Source: Silurus meridionalis (Eukaryota; Chordata; Actinopteri; Siluriformes; Siluridae). Taken from it: DNA of 64,000 nt. Below the pieces are notes generated by a model. That model was not told where the DNA came from and made no database searches. It saw only the letters and a list, made by a program, of their open reading frames with translations. The position numbers and the translations under genes are program-made. Shown piece by piece: positions 11,640 to 23,200 of this stretch. Every line of letters starts with the position of its first letter. The stretch's first letter is position 1. Location of the stretch: the NCBI RefSeq assembly GCF_014805685.1, contig NC_060886.1, positions 20,420,608 to 20,484,607 of the forward strand, read 5' to 3'.

Positions 11640-11940
11640 TTCATTTCACATGCAAAGAATACTCTAGTTATTTTTAACAGGAGGTCTGGCCATGAAATTC
11701 GTGTATGAATTTTAATGGAGACACTTAAATGGTAATTATTCTACTTCGGCTCAAATGCAGGTAACAAATGGAATTCAATCAGTGGCCGTGCATAATGACC
11801 ATCATTAGGAGAAAGAAAATAATAATGACATCCTATCTGCATTAGAGTCGTATGCTCTCCACTCCCTGATCCCATAGCCATTATTGATCACCATGGAGAT
11901 AAGCAATTGTCACTTTCCCACAGCATTGAGCATGAATGTT
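11640..11940. promoter_or_regulatory. candidate conserved non-coding island
   Basis: Dense in homeobox-type cores (TAATTATT near 11732, CATTATTGATCACCATGG near 11879, TTTAATGG) with low repetitiveness, immediately left of a GT microsatellite. The composition and motif density resemble vertebrate developmental enhancers. No coding frame is visible. Confidence 0.35.
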
Positions 11941-11955
11941 AAATACAGCAGGATA

Positions 11956-11957
<2 letters not shown>

Positions 11958-12025
<68 letters not shown>

Positions 12026-12039
12026 TGTGTGTTTGTGTG
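11958..12039. repeat. (GT)n microsatellite
   Basis: GT tract, pure to about 12022, with two interruptions near its right end. Confidence 0.95.
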
Positions 12040-12266
12040 CATTCTAACTGTGCTGTTATTTTACAGAAGACACTTGTGAAAAGTCCACTGTGCAACACTT
12101 GAAATGCCAACATATTTAGCCATTACTGCTTGTTTGTTAGCATCCGCTTTCCCTTTGGGAAATGAACACACAAACTGTCTGGGACTATAGAAATTCCTTT
12201 GGAAACAAAAAGCAAAACATGTTAAATGACCCCAGTTCCCCCACACATAAATGATGATAGCTTTCA

Positions 12267-12268
<2 letters not shown>

Positions 12269-12332
<64 letters not shown>
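12269..12332. repeat. (GT)n microsatellite
   Basis: Pure GT tract of about 32 units, 230 bp from the previous GT array. Confidence 0.97.
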
Positions 12333-13058
<726 letters not shown>

Positions 13059-13943
13059 CTGCAGACCCTTGGTGGAGTGTGTACGAGCCCACCCTAGGTG
13101 AGACAGGCTTTGCTGCTTTGATGGATCTGCCATTTCAGCCCCGTCCTGCTGGACAGCAGGAGCCAGGGCTTCGCCCTTTCCTACTCCTTCTCCTTCCTCG
13201 TTCCTCCTTCCCCCCACTCAGCTCTTAATCTCAGAAAAAAATATATATCCTATATCTCGCAGATATACACCCCCAGAGGTGCAAAGAAAAGCACACACCA
13301 GGAATGCAGACAGGCACAGCATTATTTATTTAATGGGCTGACAGAGAACGAGGAAGAGAGAGGGTGAAAAACAAACAAACCAGCACTGGAGACGGTGCAG
13401 GCATTGAGCTGCACTGAAGTGTTTGGAGTAATTAGAAAATGAACAGCGATTCCTTTAGTTTTTTTGTCTTGTATAGTAAAATAACAATATTAGTAATTAT
13501 TTATTTCATTATTTGCCAGGACACATATTATTAGAAAAAACTGCCAAATGATCCATATAAACACATTTGTTCTGGTATGGAGACTGACTTCTGGTAAGAA
13601 GAAATGCATCCACACACAAACATTTAGTGGCCACTCTCCATGTGGGTTACCATTATCTTCAGCATGGTCATTATATTTACACTTCTCAAGAAGCCCCTCT
13701 AAATAAAAGTCAAAACTGTTGACCAGAATATGTCATTATCAGCACCACCTGTCAGCATTCGGGAAGACATGGTCCAAGTGTGAAATTTTAAAATGTCCAC
13801 TAAATCACAATTTCTCCTGTCTCTGCTTTGAATACTGAAGTGAATCTGGCCCATGCCACGGTTGCTCGATTAAAGAAGAATATTACTCTGCCAATTATTT
13901 TAAAATCCCATACTTAGAGTATTATCTGTAAGAGTAATAACTG

Positions 13944-13974
<31 letters not shown>

Positions 13975-14649
13975 GAGGAAAAAAAATCCCATAAATCAGT
14001 CTATCTCCTGATTCTCCGCGTCTGAAATTATGCTTTAAAAAAAAAAGAAAAGAAATCACAACATTAGATGAATTTGATAGGACAAAAGACTTTATGGTCT
14101 ACAGTACTAAACATTGAGAAAGATCATCTGGAGCATCCACATAATCTTCTGTAGCCACTTACTCCTGGTCCAAGAATATGATAAATTATATATTTATAAA
14201 TAATAATTGTTTCTGTTTTGTAAATAATCCAGGTGGATAAATGTAAGTATCAGTGACAACAAGATACAATATGAAAACTTTTGCATGTAATCATATTATA
14301 TACAGTAAAGTTGTGGCTTAGTTTTCTGTTATGTTCAGATTTATTTATTTATTTTTACTGTTATTCTGTATTTTTTGTTTGTTGTTTTTAGGCAAGCTAT
14401 CAATCAGCCTTGTGATGGACAGGAATTATATCCAGAATGTATATTATGTTATATACATTCTTCCCTTTTCATCACAATTACACAACTTCTCAACAGTGAT
14501 GGTCAATCACTATCTCTATAGCTAAACTATTTAAAATGGGTTCACAATGGGTATTATTCTACACAATAATAAATATGAACATTTGAGTTTTCCAGAAAAA
14601 ACAAAAAGGTAAAGAAATAAGCAAAGAAATGTTCAGGATTTAAAAAGAT
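13059..14649. other. no gene seen; short AAT tract
   Basis: 13059-13440 is moderately GC-rich and non-repetitive and might be regulatory. The rest is AT-rich. A short ATA/AAT trinucleotide tract lies at about 13946-13972. No exons recognised. Confidence 0.45.
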
Positions 14650-14960
14650 TGTTTGTCACTAAGATGCTCTTGTTAGGGCTTCGGTGGATCATGGTCTGCA
14701 TATTAGATTCTTTGGCACAGGTTTACCACTGGGTGCCCTTCTTGACACCACTCATCACTCATTTTCCTCGCTGTACCTGCCTGATCCTTCCTGATACCCT
14801 ACTTCTAGTTGGAGTTCTCATCAACTGGAAACCGCTTGCTGTTGCTGAGGATGGTTCCAGACTTCACTTGTGTAACCATCAGTGACTGGGCTGGATTACC
14901 ACCCAGGAGTCTAACCAGGCCACAGTGGTGAGAGTGCAGGATCCTTAACCTTTGAATCCT
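14650..14960. repeat. possible dispersed teleost repeat
   Basis: The segment around 14717-14750 (GGTTTACCACTGGGTGCCCT, then TCTTGACACC) resembles a common teleost interspersed repeat whose core reads like GGATGCCCTTCCTGACGC. The right part (about 14880-14960) has SINE-like phrases such as CCAGGAGTCTAACCAGGCC and ATCCTTAACC. Diverged and assigned from memory of the family only. Confidence 0.35.
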
Positions 14961-15084
14961 TTTTTGGAGATGTAATGTATGTATTTTCTTAAAATTAGTC
15001 ATGAAGCAGGAATGTTTGGAACTGTTTGTACAATCCAACAAACTATCAAAAGTCATCTTTCCCTTTCAGGAACTCGAGTTTGGG

Positions 15085-15182
15085 AACGTGACTGCGTTGT
15101 CCATGCTCTGAATAATGAGTCTAATCAGTCAATATTAAAGGCAGGCTGTCACCGACAGGGTGACATCACGACCAGGAAGTAT
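15085..15182 (+). repeat. DIRS left inverted repeat
   Basis: Its sequence recurs in reverse complement at 17874-17974 with roughly 90 percent identity by eye. Shared blocks include GACTGCGTTGTCCATG, CTAATCAGTCAA, AGGCAGGCTGTCACCG and TCACGACCAGGAAGTAT. Confidence 0.85.
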
Positions 15183-15269
15183 AGAACGCACATGGAGATC
15201 TGTTTGTTCATGAAGTGCTCTATGTCAATTTGATGGTTTTTTCTGTCTGTCTGTCTGTCAAAAAATAAT

Positions 15270-15900
15270 TAAGACATCTAAGAAAACCAAGCACATGTGT
15301 GCTTCGCCCTGCCCCCGTTGCGAACCCAATAGCGAGGAGCTCCTGGAGGTTGTGACACGTGCTGTCCGGAAGCTGGATATACCTTGGCCGGCCGGTGAGC
15401 ATGAAGCTCCTCCCTCGGGCAAGCTCGCTGAGCATTTTTTGCTCTAGGTGTCACAGCCTCTGAGTCGGGGCTTGCCATTTTTCCCTGACCTGCACACCGA
15501 GGGGTATAGGACCTGGGCATGGCCTTTCTCGACCTGCCCTTTCTGCCCCAAGACCGTGGTTTATTCCAATGTCCTGAGGCTTAGGCATTATGGCTATGGT
15601 ATCATGCCATGGGTTGAAGAGACGCTGACATGTTATCCCTCCCCGGGTGTGGCATCTTACCTTAAACCCTCGACATTACCCACCAAGCCCCTGCGCACTA
15701 CCTTGGCGCTGATGGGTAAGGCTTACGCCTCAGCAGGTCAGGCCGCTGCATGTCTGCACACCATGTCGGTGCTGCAGGCATACCAAGCCAACCCAGCACT
15801 TCGTACCACCAAGTGCAGAGACAGAGCATCGCGACTGGTTCAAAGCCCCGTGAGGTGACAGATCTGAAGACTGTCATCTCCAGAAAGAGGGCATCAAACA
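15270..15900 (+). pseudogene. DIRS gag-like gene, broken
   Basis: The frame at 15448-15855 contains PLSRGLPFFPDLHTEG and KPLRTTLALMGKAYASAGQA followed by ACLHTMSVLQAYQANP. These segments correspond to the gag-like ORF of fish DIRS elements (LPFFPDLH and KPCRTTSAL..AYTAAGQAA..LHTMAVLQ in relatives). A preceding segment with a CPRCEPN cysteine pair and SEELLEVVTRAVRKLDIPWP (about 15300-15400) is interrupted by a stop near 15447. The 3' part (after 15855) is frameshifted. Expected role is nucleocapsid-like packaging of the element RNA. The gene is non-functional here. Confidence 0.75.
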
Positions 15901-16189
15901 AAAGGTCCTAAGCCAACCTGTGGAGGGATGACCGGAGGGCATGTAACACTGCTTCTCTCGGTGCCCATTTCCCTCTTGCCCTTTCAGGGACCTGTCTTGT
16001 TAACCCTGTGACGAAATGTGTTTCAGGGCACGGCCAACTCCAGTGAGCTCCCCCCCTTGGGGGTCTCATCTATGAAGCCTTGTCAGGGCACTGCCCCGGC
16101 TCTAGATACACCGGAGGTCAGTCTTGAAAGACTAATATCCTTAAGGGAGCACCTGGCAGCCTGGATGGCTCTGCCGGATGTGTCCCGGT

Positions 16190-16850
16190 GATTCCTGCGC
16201 ACTGTAGAGCGAGGCTATACGATTCAGTTTGGGTCTTAGGTTCAACGGGCTCTCTCTCACTCTGGTGAGAAGCAAGCAGGCTCTGGTCTTCAAAAGAGAA
16301 GTGGACACTCTCCTGAGGAAGGAGGCCATCTAGGTGGTCCCTTCGTCAAACAGAGAGCCCGGGTGCTACAGCCGGTACTTCATAGTTCCCAAAAAGGACG
16401 GTGGGTTGTGTCCTATCCTATATCTACATCAGCTGAACCATTTTTTGATGAGGCTCCGGTTCAAAATGCTGACTCTCAAGCAGGTTGTGTCTCAGATTAG
16501 ATCCGAGGACTGGTTTTTCATGGTAGATCTAAACGATGTATACTTTCACGTACCCATCCTCCCTTCCCACAGGAAGTTTGCTTTTGGGGTCAAAGCGTAC
16601 CAATATCTGGTCTTTCCGTTCAGCCTTGCCATGTCGATGCAGCTCTGGCTCCCCTGAGACTCCAGGGCATCCGTATTCTCAATTATTTTGACGATTGTTC
16701 GATATTAGGTCGATCAGAGCAGTTAGCGGTCTGGCATCGAGATGTCGTTCTCACTCACATAAAGGAGCTCGGCGTCATATGGGATTCAACGACTATGCTC
16801 GTGCATCTTTCCTCCGCCCACATTGCATCCATTCTTACAGCAGTCAGGAT
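16190..16850 (+). pseudogene. DIRS reverse transcriptase, broken
   Basis: The frame at 16334-16654 reads CYSRYFIVPKKDGGLCPILY, FKMLTLKQVVSQIRSEDWF, VDLNDVYFHVPILPSHRKFA and AYQYLVFPFSLA. These are the N-terminal fingers/palm blocks of DIRS reverse transcriptase, with the first catalytic Asp in the VDLNDVYFHV block (IDLKDAYFHV in relatives). The second catalytic motif survives in another frame as NYFDD at 16681-16695, so at least one frameshift lies at about 16640-16680. Upstream, KQALVFKREVDTLLRKEAI followed by a stop shows a disabling mutation at about 16332. After HIKELGVIWDSTTM the sequence passes to recombinase within about 60 bases, so most of the RNase H region is missing. Confidence 0.8.
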
Positions 16851-17660
16851 TTTAATGGTTGACTCCATCCACCATTAAAGTCTACGCATCTGCCGTTTCA
16901 GCATCTTACGCCCCCATGTCCAGGCATTCACTGGGTAGAGACCCACTCTTGACGCGTTTTCTCTGCGCCACCCAGAGGCTGAGGCCACCGGTGCATCCAA
17001 GAGTGCCTGGGTGGGACTTGGCTGTAGTGTTGGAGGCTCTGTCTGAGCGCCCCTTCAAGCCTTTGGACGAGATTTCATGGAGGCACTTGTTCGTTAAGAC
17101 TGCGTTCTTGCTGGCTATCTGCTCTCTAAGGTGATTTACAGGCCCTTTGTGTGGCCCACTCTTTCCTGAAATTCACTCCAGGCATGGCCATTGCCTTCCT
17201 GCCCCTAGATCAGGTTACGTCCCCAAGGTGCCCTTGGTCTTCCCACGACCTGTCAGGCTCCAGGCATTCAATCCTCCTCCATTCCAGACCCCAGACCAGG
17301 AAAGATTGAACCAGCACTGGACTGCATTGTCCGCCGGACAAGTCCCTGGATGAAGTCGCAACAATTGTTCATCTGCTACCGCCTTGCAAAGAGAGGCCTT
17401 CCTGCTCATAGGCAGATGCTCAGCAGATGGATTATTAACTCTATAGCGAGGTCTTACGGGTCCTCTGGCCTCCCTGCTCCATTTGGAGTCAAAGCTCACT
17501 CGACCCAGAGTGTGGCAGCCGATAAAGGCTTGGTTATCTGGAGTGTCCCTCCAAGACCACTGCGATGCTGCGGTCTGGTCCACTTCGCTCACCTTTGCCA
17601 GGTCTTACAACGCTTTGCCATTCCTGGCACCTATGTCCTTTGACCTAGCTGTGCTCATTC
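16850..17660 (+). pseudogene. DIRS tyrosine recombinase, broken
   Basis: The frame at 16859-17131 (PSTIKVYASAVSASYAP, DPLLTRFLCATQRLRPPVHP, WDLAVVLEALSERPFKPLDE, HLFVKTAFLLAICSL) matches the N-terminal and early core of DIRS-type tyrosine recombinases, which insert the circular element DNA. It then meets a stop. Later parts appear in other frames: PRSGYVPKVP near 17206-17233, LFICYRLAKRGLPAHRQMLS near 17365 and APFGVKAHSTQSVAADKG near 17476-17529. The family's conserved HxxR box (HSTRS in relatives) is HSTQS here; CAG at 17506-17508 replaces the catalytic Arg codon. The SLTFARSYNALPFLAP block (about 17591-17638) carries the final catalytic Tyr region. Confidence 0.8.
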
Positions 17661-17873
17661 ACACTAGTCAAGGACTGGTCGGTGTGGTGGTATTGGACTC
17701 TCGCTCCCAAAGCATTCCGACGCAGCTCCAGTTCCTTAAAGGGAACGTCTCTAGTTTATGTATGTAACCCTAGTTCCCTGTGGGAACAAGATGCTGCTAT
17801 CTCTATGCCACACCTCGGTGTCCCTTCAGCACTTCCTTCTTGGTTACAGAAGCTGAAGCTGGCTTTTCTCACT

Positions 17874-17974
17874 TATACTTCCTGGTCGTGACGACACCCC
17901 GCCGGTGACAGCCTGCCTTCAATTTTTGACTGATTAGACACATTATTCAGATCATGGACAACGCAGTCGCGTTC
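17874..17974 (-). repeat. DIRS right inverted repeat
   Basis: Reverse complement of the left repeat at 15085-15182. Differences are scattered substitutions and one short indel near the AATATTAAAG block. The presence of both ends allows the element to be delimited. Confidence 0.85.
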
Positions 17975-17996
17975 CCTAAAATTTCCGACGCATCGT

Positions 17997-18580
17997 CACG
18001 TTCACTCAGGAAACTAGGACTATATACGTAATGTAGAGAGGTTGTTCTATCAATTCAATGTGTTCATATATCATGCTCTTTCTTTCTATTAAAAAAAAAC
18101 AAAACAGGAAAAATGTTGTTTACTATACCTGCAGTTGATCGGTGTATGAATAAATGAACTATAGATATAGAGCAAATTCCACCTGCAGGACCTTTCTCTA
18201 ATAGTTCTATTGCACATATATTCATCTGTTCAATATATCGAGTGCGTTGCACACACTTGGCCCTTTCCAGTATTTTCAGTATCAAAACAGCAGAGTAGTA
18301 CATCCTCCTTCTGCTGTATTTTACATTTATAGATCTAAGGAATAGCTTTCACAGGCTGGGAAAGGTGCACATTTGTGCTTTCTGCGAGGGGGTGTGTTCG
18401 CAGCAGACAAGTACTGAAAGATCAAAATAGTAAAATTTGCCGAACAGACAGCAAAGTGAAATATAGACAGATACATCTTGATTCATGGGATCTGAAAATG
18501 GTCTTGTTTTTTGAGCATTGGATTTCCTTACACAACAGCTACTCTTCCTGCACAGTTTCAACAAATCCTCTGGCTGTCTA

Positions 18581-18581
<1 letters not shown>
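17997..18581. other. no gene seen
   Basis: AT-rich, unique-looking sequence between the DIRS copy and a CA microsatellite. No exon or repeat recognised. Confidence 0.45.

Positions 18582-18628
<47 letters not shown>
18582..18628. repeat. (CA)n microsatellite
   Basis: Pure CA tract of about 23 units. Confidence 0.97.
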
Positions 18629-18639
18629 CACATCATTGC

Positions 18640-19060
18640 AGGCAATGGAGTCCTCTGTGTTTACTCACTCCAAACCAAATGATCTCTCTGCAGCTCTGCC
18701 ACTTCAGATGTGAAATGGAATTTGCCGCTCTGTTCTATTCTGAGTCCATTTCTCTCTCTGTGCGCTTTACCAATTCCCAAATAGAGTTCACTCGCTCACA
18801 GATAATGTGTGTGAGGATGGAGACGGACTCCTAGGCTCCCGGGCACACCCAGGGGAAGCACCTCCAGGGAGCGCTGTAGAAGGATTGCACAGCCCAAGAC
18901 GCTCAATTTCATTTTGTACTATTTGCCAAATTGTGTTTGTTCATTTGAGGATGGCGGGATATCTACATTAAGTAGAGAGTGAGTGAGCAGTGAGAGCGAA
19001 ATCGACCTGAACCACAGGTCACATACACTCCCGTCCAAAACGCACACAAAAATGGAACTT
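18640..19060. promoter_or_regulatory. candidate conserved non-coding island
   Basis: About 420 bp of non-repetitive sequence with a GC-richer core (about 18800-18905), in otherwise AT-rich DNA. No long open frame and no recognised domain. Assigned on composition alone. Confidence 0.25.
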
Positions 19061-19285
19061 GCATGGGAGAAATCTGAGCTATTATGTCCAAATGAAAATG
19101 GAGAAAAAGATCTGCACCGCTGTCTCACTGATTCATGGTGAAAAGCAAAATTAAGGATGAAATGTATGCATTTAAAAGCAGACTTGTTCTTACTTTTCTT
19201 TCTTTTAAAATTAGGTAAGATTGACAGATTTGAATTATATAAACCTTGGGTGTGCCCAAGCACATATGCAACCTTACACATTATC

Positions 19286-19737
19286 TACACTATATGGACA
19301 ATATATTCGGATTGGTATTGGGACCTATACTTTTCCAGCCATATTTGTTTTTCCCTAAACTTAGTTGGAGGCACACAATTGTATAGGATTTCTTTGGAGA
19401 TGGTACAATTACATTTTCTTTTCACTTAAACTAGGGAACTTAAACCTGTTCCACTATGACAATGGGCACAAAGCTTGATTCATCAGTATATGGTTTACAT
19501 GGGTTGAAGTGTAACCCCATTTTGAGTGGCCTGCTATAGAGCTCTGAACTCAACATTTATAGTATACCTAGTGAACATTTTTTAGATAAATTAGAACACT
19601 GACTTTATTAACACCTTGTGGCTGAACTCAAAAACCTACAGGAACATCTTTCCAGAACAGTGGAGGGTATTATAACAGTAAATGGGGACTAAATATGGAA
19701 TGGTCATGTGTACACAAACTTTTGCCCATATCATGTA
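19286..19737 (+). mobile_element. non-autonomous Tc1/mariner-type element
   Basis: The left end TACACTATATGG and the right end CCATATCATGTA are near-perfect terminal inverted repeats flanking about 450 bp. Inside, plus-strand phrases such as GGAGGCACACAATTGTATAGG, CCTGTTCCACTATGACAATG and GAGTGGCCTGC match a widespread fish Tc1-like family, where they encode the FQHDNAP and EWPAQSPDLNP part of the transposase. Only the C-terminal third of the transposase is left, with many stops. A second fragment lies at 40235-40590. Confidence 0.65.
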
Positions 19738-20064
19738 TCATATGATAAAATATACAGGAAATCCACATATTCCCACCTCATTCAAAACACCAGTCAATAA
19801 TAAATTTGAAAAACAAGCTTTTTTTTGTTTGTTTTGACTCCACAGCAAAAGAGAAAGCACCCCAGAATATGTAAGACATATACAAACCGACAGAGACTAA
19901 AATGTTTCGAACACTTGTAAAATCCTCAGCACTGAATACAAGATCAGTGAAAAGACAGACAGGATAAACACAGGTCTTGCTTCCGGGAGCCATGATTAGC
20001 TGTTAGCTGATCTATTGTATTCCTGCTCTGCAATCCTGCCCTAAACTAAGGAACTGAGGTCCTG

Positions 20065-20066
<2 letters not shown>
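19738..20066. other. no gene seen
   Basis: AT-rich spacer between the Tc1-type element and a TG microsatellite. Confidence 0.45.

Positions 20067-20120
<54 letters not shown>
20067..20120. repeat. (TG)n microsatellite
   Basis: Pure TG tract of about 27 units. Confidence 0.97.
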
Positions 20121-20123
<3 letters not shown>

Positions 20124-20470
20124 ATTGGAGAGCCAGGGGAGCAGAGATACATTGATATGTTCTCTACCCAATCTCTGGATCAGGCCTGAACTGAGTAAAG
20201 GTCAGAGGCTGAACCAACTCATCTCCCTGTGGGGTTCCAGCATCGGCCCAACCAGCACCACAAACAATTACACGCTGGGTTCTAGAGAGCCACGTATACA
20301 CAGCGGTGGAAGCTCGAAGAGCTCTTGGCCTCTGCGGGCTGTTGCTGGTCACGCTTTAGAACAATAAACTAGTGGCCTGAGCAATCAATACGGCCACCGC
20401 TTCCATTATCGTCCCTGCTGTCTCCCAGAGCACTCGTGCATGCGTATGGAGAGACATGCATTCCTTGCCA
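20121..20470. promoter_or_regulatory. candidate conserved non-coding island
   Basis: 350 bp of GC-balanced, non-repetitive sequence trapped between two microsatellites, with SOX-like ACAAT cores (AAACAATTACACG near 20262, GAACAATAAAC near 20359) and no sustained coding signal (the longest frame is about 80 codons). It resembles enhancer DNA; conservation is untested. Confidence 0.35.
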
Positions 20471-20507
20471 CCTGTGTCTCACACTGTCACACTGTCTATG
20501 TCACACA

Positions 20508-20510
<3 letters not shown>

Positions 20511-20594
<84 letters not shown>
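20511..20594. repeat. compound (TC)n(AC)n microsatellite
   Basis: Imperfect TC tract (about 20511-20538) passing directly into a pure AC tract (about 20538-20594). Confidence 0.95.
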
Positions 20595-20596
<2 letters not shown>

Positions 20597-22118
20597 TCTT
20601 ACTCTTTCCTCACACTGAGACAAATGGACTCTGCAGCAAAGTATTTGATTATGATCCCAAACACAAACTATTTACCACACATCCAAGTGCAAAGATCTAG
20701 AGATCATCCATCACACTGACACATAAAAGCTATTTTCTAACTAATAATTATTATATTTAATGTTGCTTAATTGCTCTAGTATTGAAGTGAGAAATATTAG
20801 CATGTGATTCTATTTATATCTGTAATGTTTGTCATTTATTGGCCGGCAATCCCATTGTATCACTACATGATCTACACCATATTTTATAAATAGATTTGAT
20901 TTTATTCTATACACAAAAAAAGAGTCAGAGAATACTAGAGTGTCAGGTTTTTGTGAGACTGAATATAGCCAAAACATTATCAGCACTTACCACTGGTACT
21001 AAATGTCCTAGTGTAAAGAAAAACTGCTAAATAGTTTAAGATTGTAGACATCTAAGTGGCCATAAAAAGAAAAACACATTAGCATCACTTCAGAGGGTTT
21101 ACTACACGACACAATCTTGAGTAAGTCTTGAGAAATAAAATAGTTCGGCTAAGGCTTTCTAAAAAGTCCATTAAAATCATGACCCAAAACCAAATTTGAT
21201 TGACAGAAGTGATTCATTTAAATCTGCACTAGAGTGAGTGCAGTGAGGTACTGCTCATGATTAATAACATCCTCATGCCAGAAACATTGTGATACAGACA
21301 TATAGGACTACCCGTGGAACTGTCTCACATGTTTTACTAACGGTTACACTGCAGAAGAAATAATTTTACAGTAACTACTTAGATCTATTCAAATTTCCGA
21401 AATAGGCACAACTTAACAACTTAACCTTTTTTTACTTTTCAAACTCCTAGGACATGGGCTTATATACATACTTAGGCAAAAACAGCTTTGTTCAGCAGTT
21501 CTTTGACTATTAGTTTACATTTCTTTTAAGAATATACTGTATCTAAATATAATTTTTGAAGCTTTATCCATTAGGGACAAATGAAGAGCTAACGCTTTAG
21601 GGTTTTCTATTGTTTAAACAAGATTTGCTCTTCATTTCACTGTTGGTAATGAATTATTTATAATAGGCACAATGCAATTTGCTATATGATGATTAACTGA
21701 GCTGAGAGTTAGTGATATTATTCAGATATTATCCGGACATTATTCAGAGTATTATTATTTCTAATCATAAGTATTATACAAGACTCTTTTACATACAATT
21801 TGCTTATTAGATATATGTAGCTTTGGATTAAAGCTTGTTTCTATACCTGCAACCTTTGATAAAAATGCAAGGATGTATTCATATATTAATTGTAAATTCC
21901 TTGTACTGATTGATTAGCTGGCTAAATAACTAATAGTCGCTTGCATTTGCTTGTGGTACAAATCATTGGTATTTTGTATTTAAGTATTCAGGTCCATTGT
22001 CATTTTATTTGCCACATTATTGAACAAATGCGAATTTTCACAAATAATGTTTTATTTAACAGCTTTATCTTTTATGATAAACATGTTAACAAAAAAATAT
22101 ACACTATATAATACAATA
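20595..22118. other. AT-rich DNA, no gene seen
   Basis: About 1.5 kb without recognisable exon, mobile element or long simple repeat; stops are frequent in all frames. Confidence 0.5.
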
Positions 22119-22646
22119 TACACTAATCAGCCATAAAATTAAAATTACCTGCATACTATTGTGTATGTCCCCCTTGTGCCTCCTAAACAGCTCTGACCCT
22201 TCAGACTTGGACTCCACAGAAATAGAGCTCTTGTTTGAAACATAATTAAAGTCCTGTAAGTTGCAAGATGGGGCCTGTACGCACTGGGCACTCGGACCAG
22301 TCTGAATCTCTGCAGCCGCACGAACAGCAAAGTATACACTGTGTATTTTAATACCTTTCTATCATTACCTGTATTAACGTTTTCTGCAGTTTGTGCTACA
22401 GTAGCTCGTCTGTCGGATCAGAACAAATCCTTAAATCCCAGTGCACAACAGTGAGCATTGAATGGCTACGACCATGTCGCCATTTCCTTAGTTATCATTC
22501 CTTTGGTAGGTGATAAAAATGCCTGCTGTATGGGAGATGATCTGACCAAATCCTTACACTTGCTCCTAACAGCTGTCATTGCAACAAAATAACAATGTTA
22601 TTCACTTTGCCTGTCAGTAATTTCAATGTTGTAGCTTATCAGTGTA
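22119..22646 (-). mobile_element. internally deleted Tc1-like element
   Basis: Left end TACACTAATCAGCCATAAAA and right end (reverse complement TACACTGATAAGCTACAACA) form terminal inverted repeats of about 30 bp. Internal phrases include TCCCCCTTGTGCCTCC, ACTTGGACTCCACAG and CAGTAGCTCGTCTGTCGGAT, which belong to a common fish Tc1 family whose transposase reads on the minus strand. The middle (most of the DDE domain) is deleted. Two more members of the same family are at 31370-32025 and 46261-46836. Confidence 0.75.
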
Positions 22647-22899
22647 AATAAACTCTTTAAAATAATGTTTTTAACAGTGGGGTGTCTTTAGTCTCACAAT
22701 CATTCTTTCATTTTAATTCAATGTTCTGAGGTACATATACAAAACAGCAAAAATATCTCTTTGATGTGTTAATAATATTCTGGGAATTTTTATTTGCATT
22801 CACATACAAGCACAAATCAACTCATAGATTTATGTTTAAAAGATATTTAGTATTAAAGTGCATGAACAAACTTTGTAATATGCAGCATCTTGTGTGACA

Positions 22900-22986
22900 A
22901 AGCTGCACTGTCAGATCCATTTGGATTCTCCGTGTTGGTATTGTGTCGAGAGCCGGGGGGCATTTTGCAGCAACTGAGGATGACAA

Positions 22987-23048
<62 letters not shown>

Positions 23049-23200
23049 TGAGTGTCTACTTCAGGAATCTAGTGTGTACCTGCTTTGACACACCAGCACT
23101 CCGCCTGGGGGGAAGCTAACGGAACTGCCATCAAAGCCAGCTGATATAATACAGGCAATGCCAGACAGCACACTCATCTACAATAAAGAACAGAGGAAAG
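22900..23200. promoter_or_regulatory. candidate conserved island split by TG repeat
   Basis: GC-balanced DNA on both sides of a TG microsatellite (22989-23046), for example TTGGATTCTCCGTG before it and CACTCCGCCTGGGG after it. No coding frame. Regulatory nature is inferred from composition only. Confidence 0.25.
22989..23046. repeat. (TG)n microsatellite
   Basis: Pure TG tract of about 29 units, followed by AGTG-type decay. Confidence 0.97.

Larger units (their letters stand above)
15071..17996 (+). mobile_element. DIRS-type tyrosine-recombinase retrotransposon, decayed
   Basis: A plus-strand element of about 2.9 kb carries, in order, a gag-like region, a reverse transcriptase and a tyrosine recombinase, which is the gene order of the DIRS order. 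It is bounded by inverted repeats of about 100 bp (15085-15182 and 17874-17974) instead of direct LTRs, also a DIRS hallmark. The 3' region (17738-17795) has the AAAGGGAACGTCTC and TAACCCTAGTTCCCTGTGGG type sequence found near fish DIRS ends. Full-length family members are, from general knowledge, roughly twice as long. Here the RNase H and methyltransferase-like part between RT and recombinase is largely absent, and several frameshifts and stops break every gene, so the copy is dead. Confidence 0.85.
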
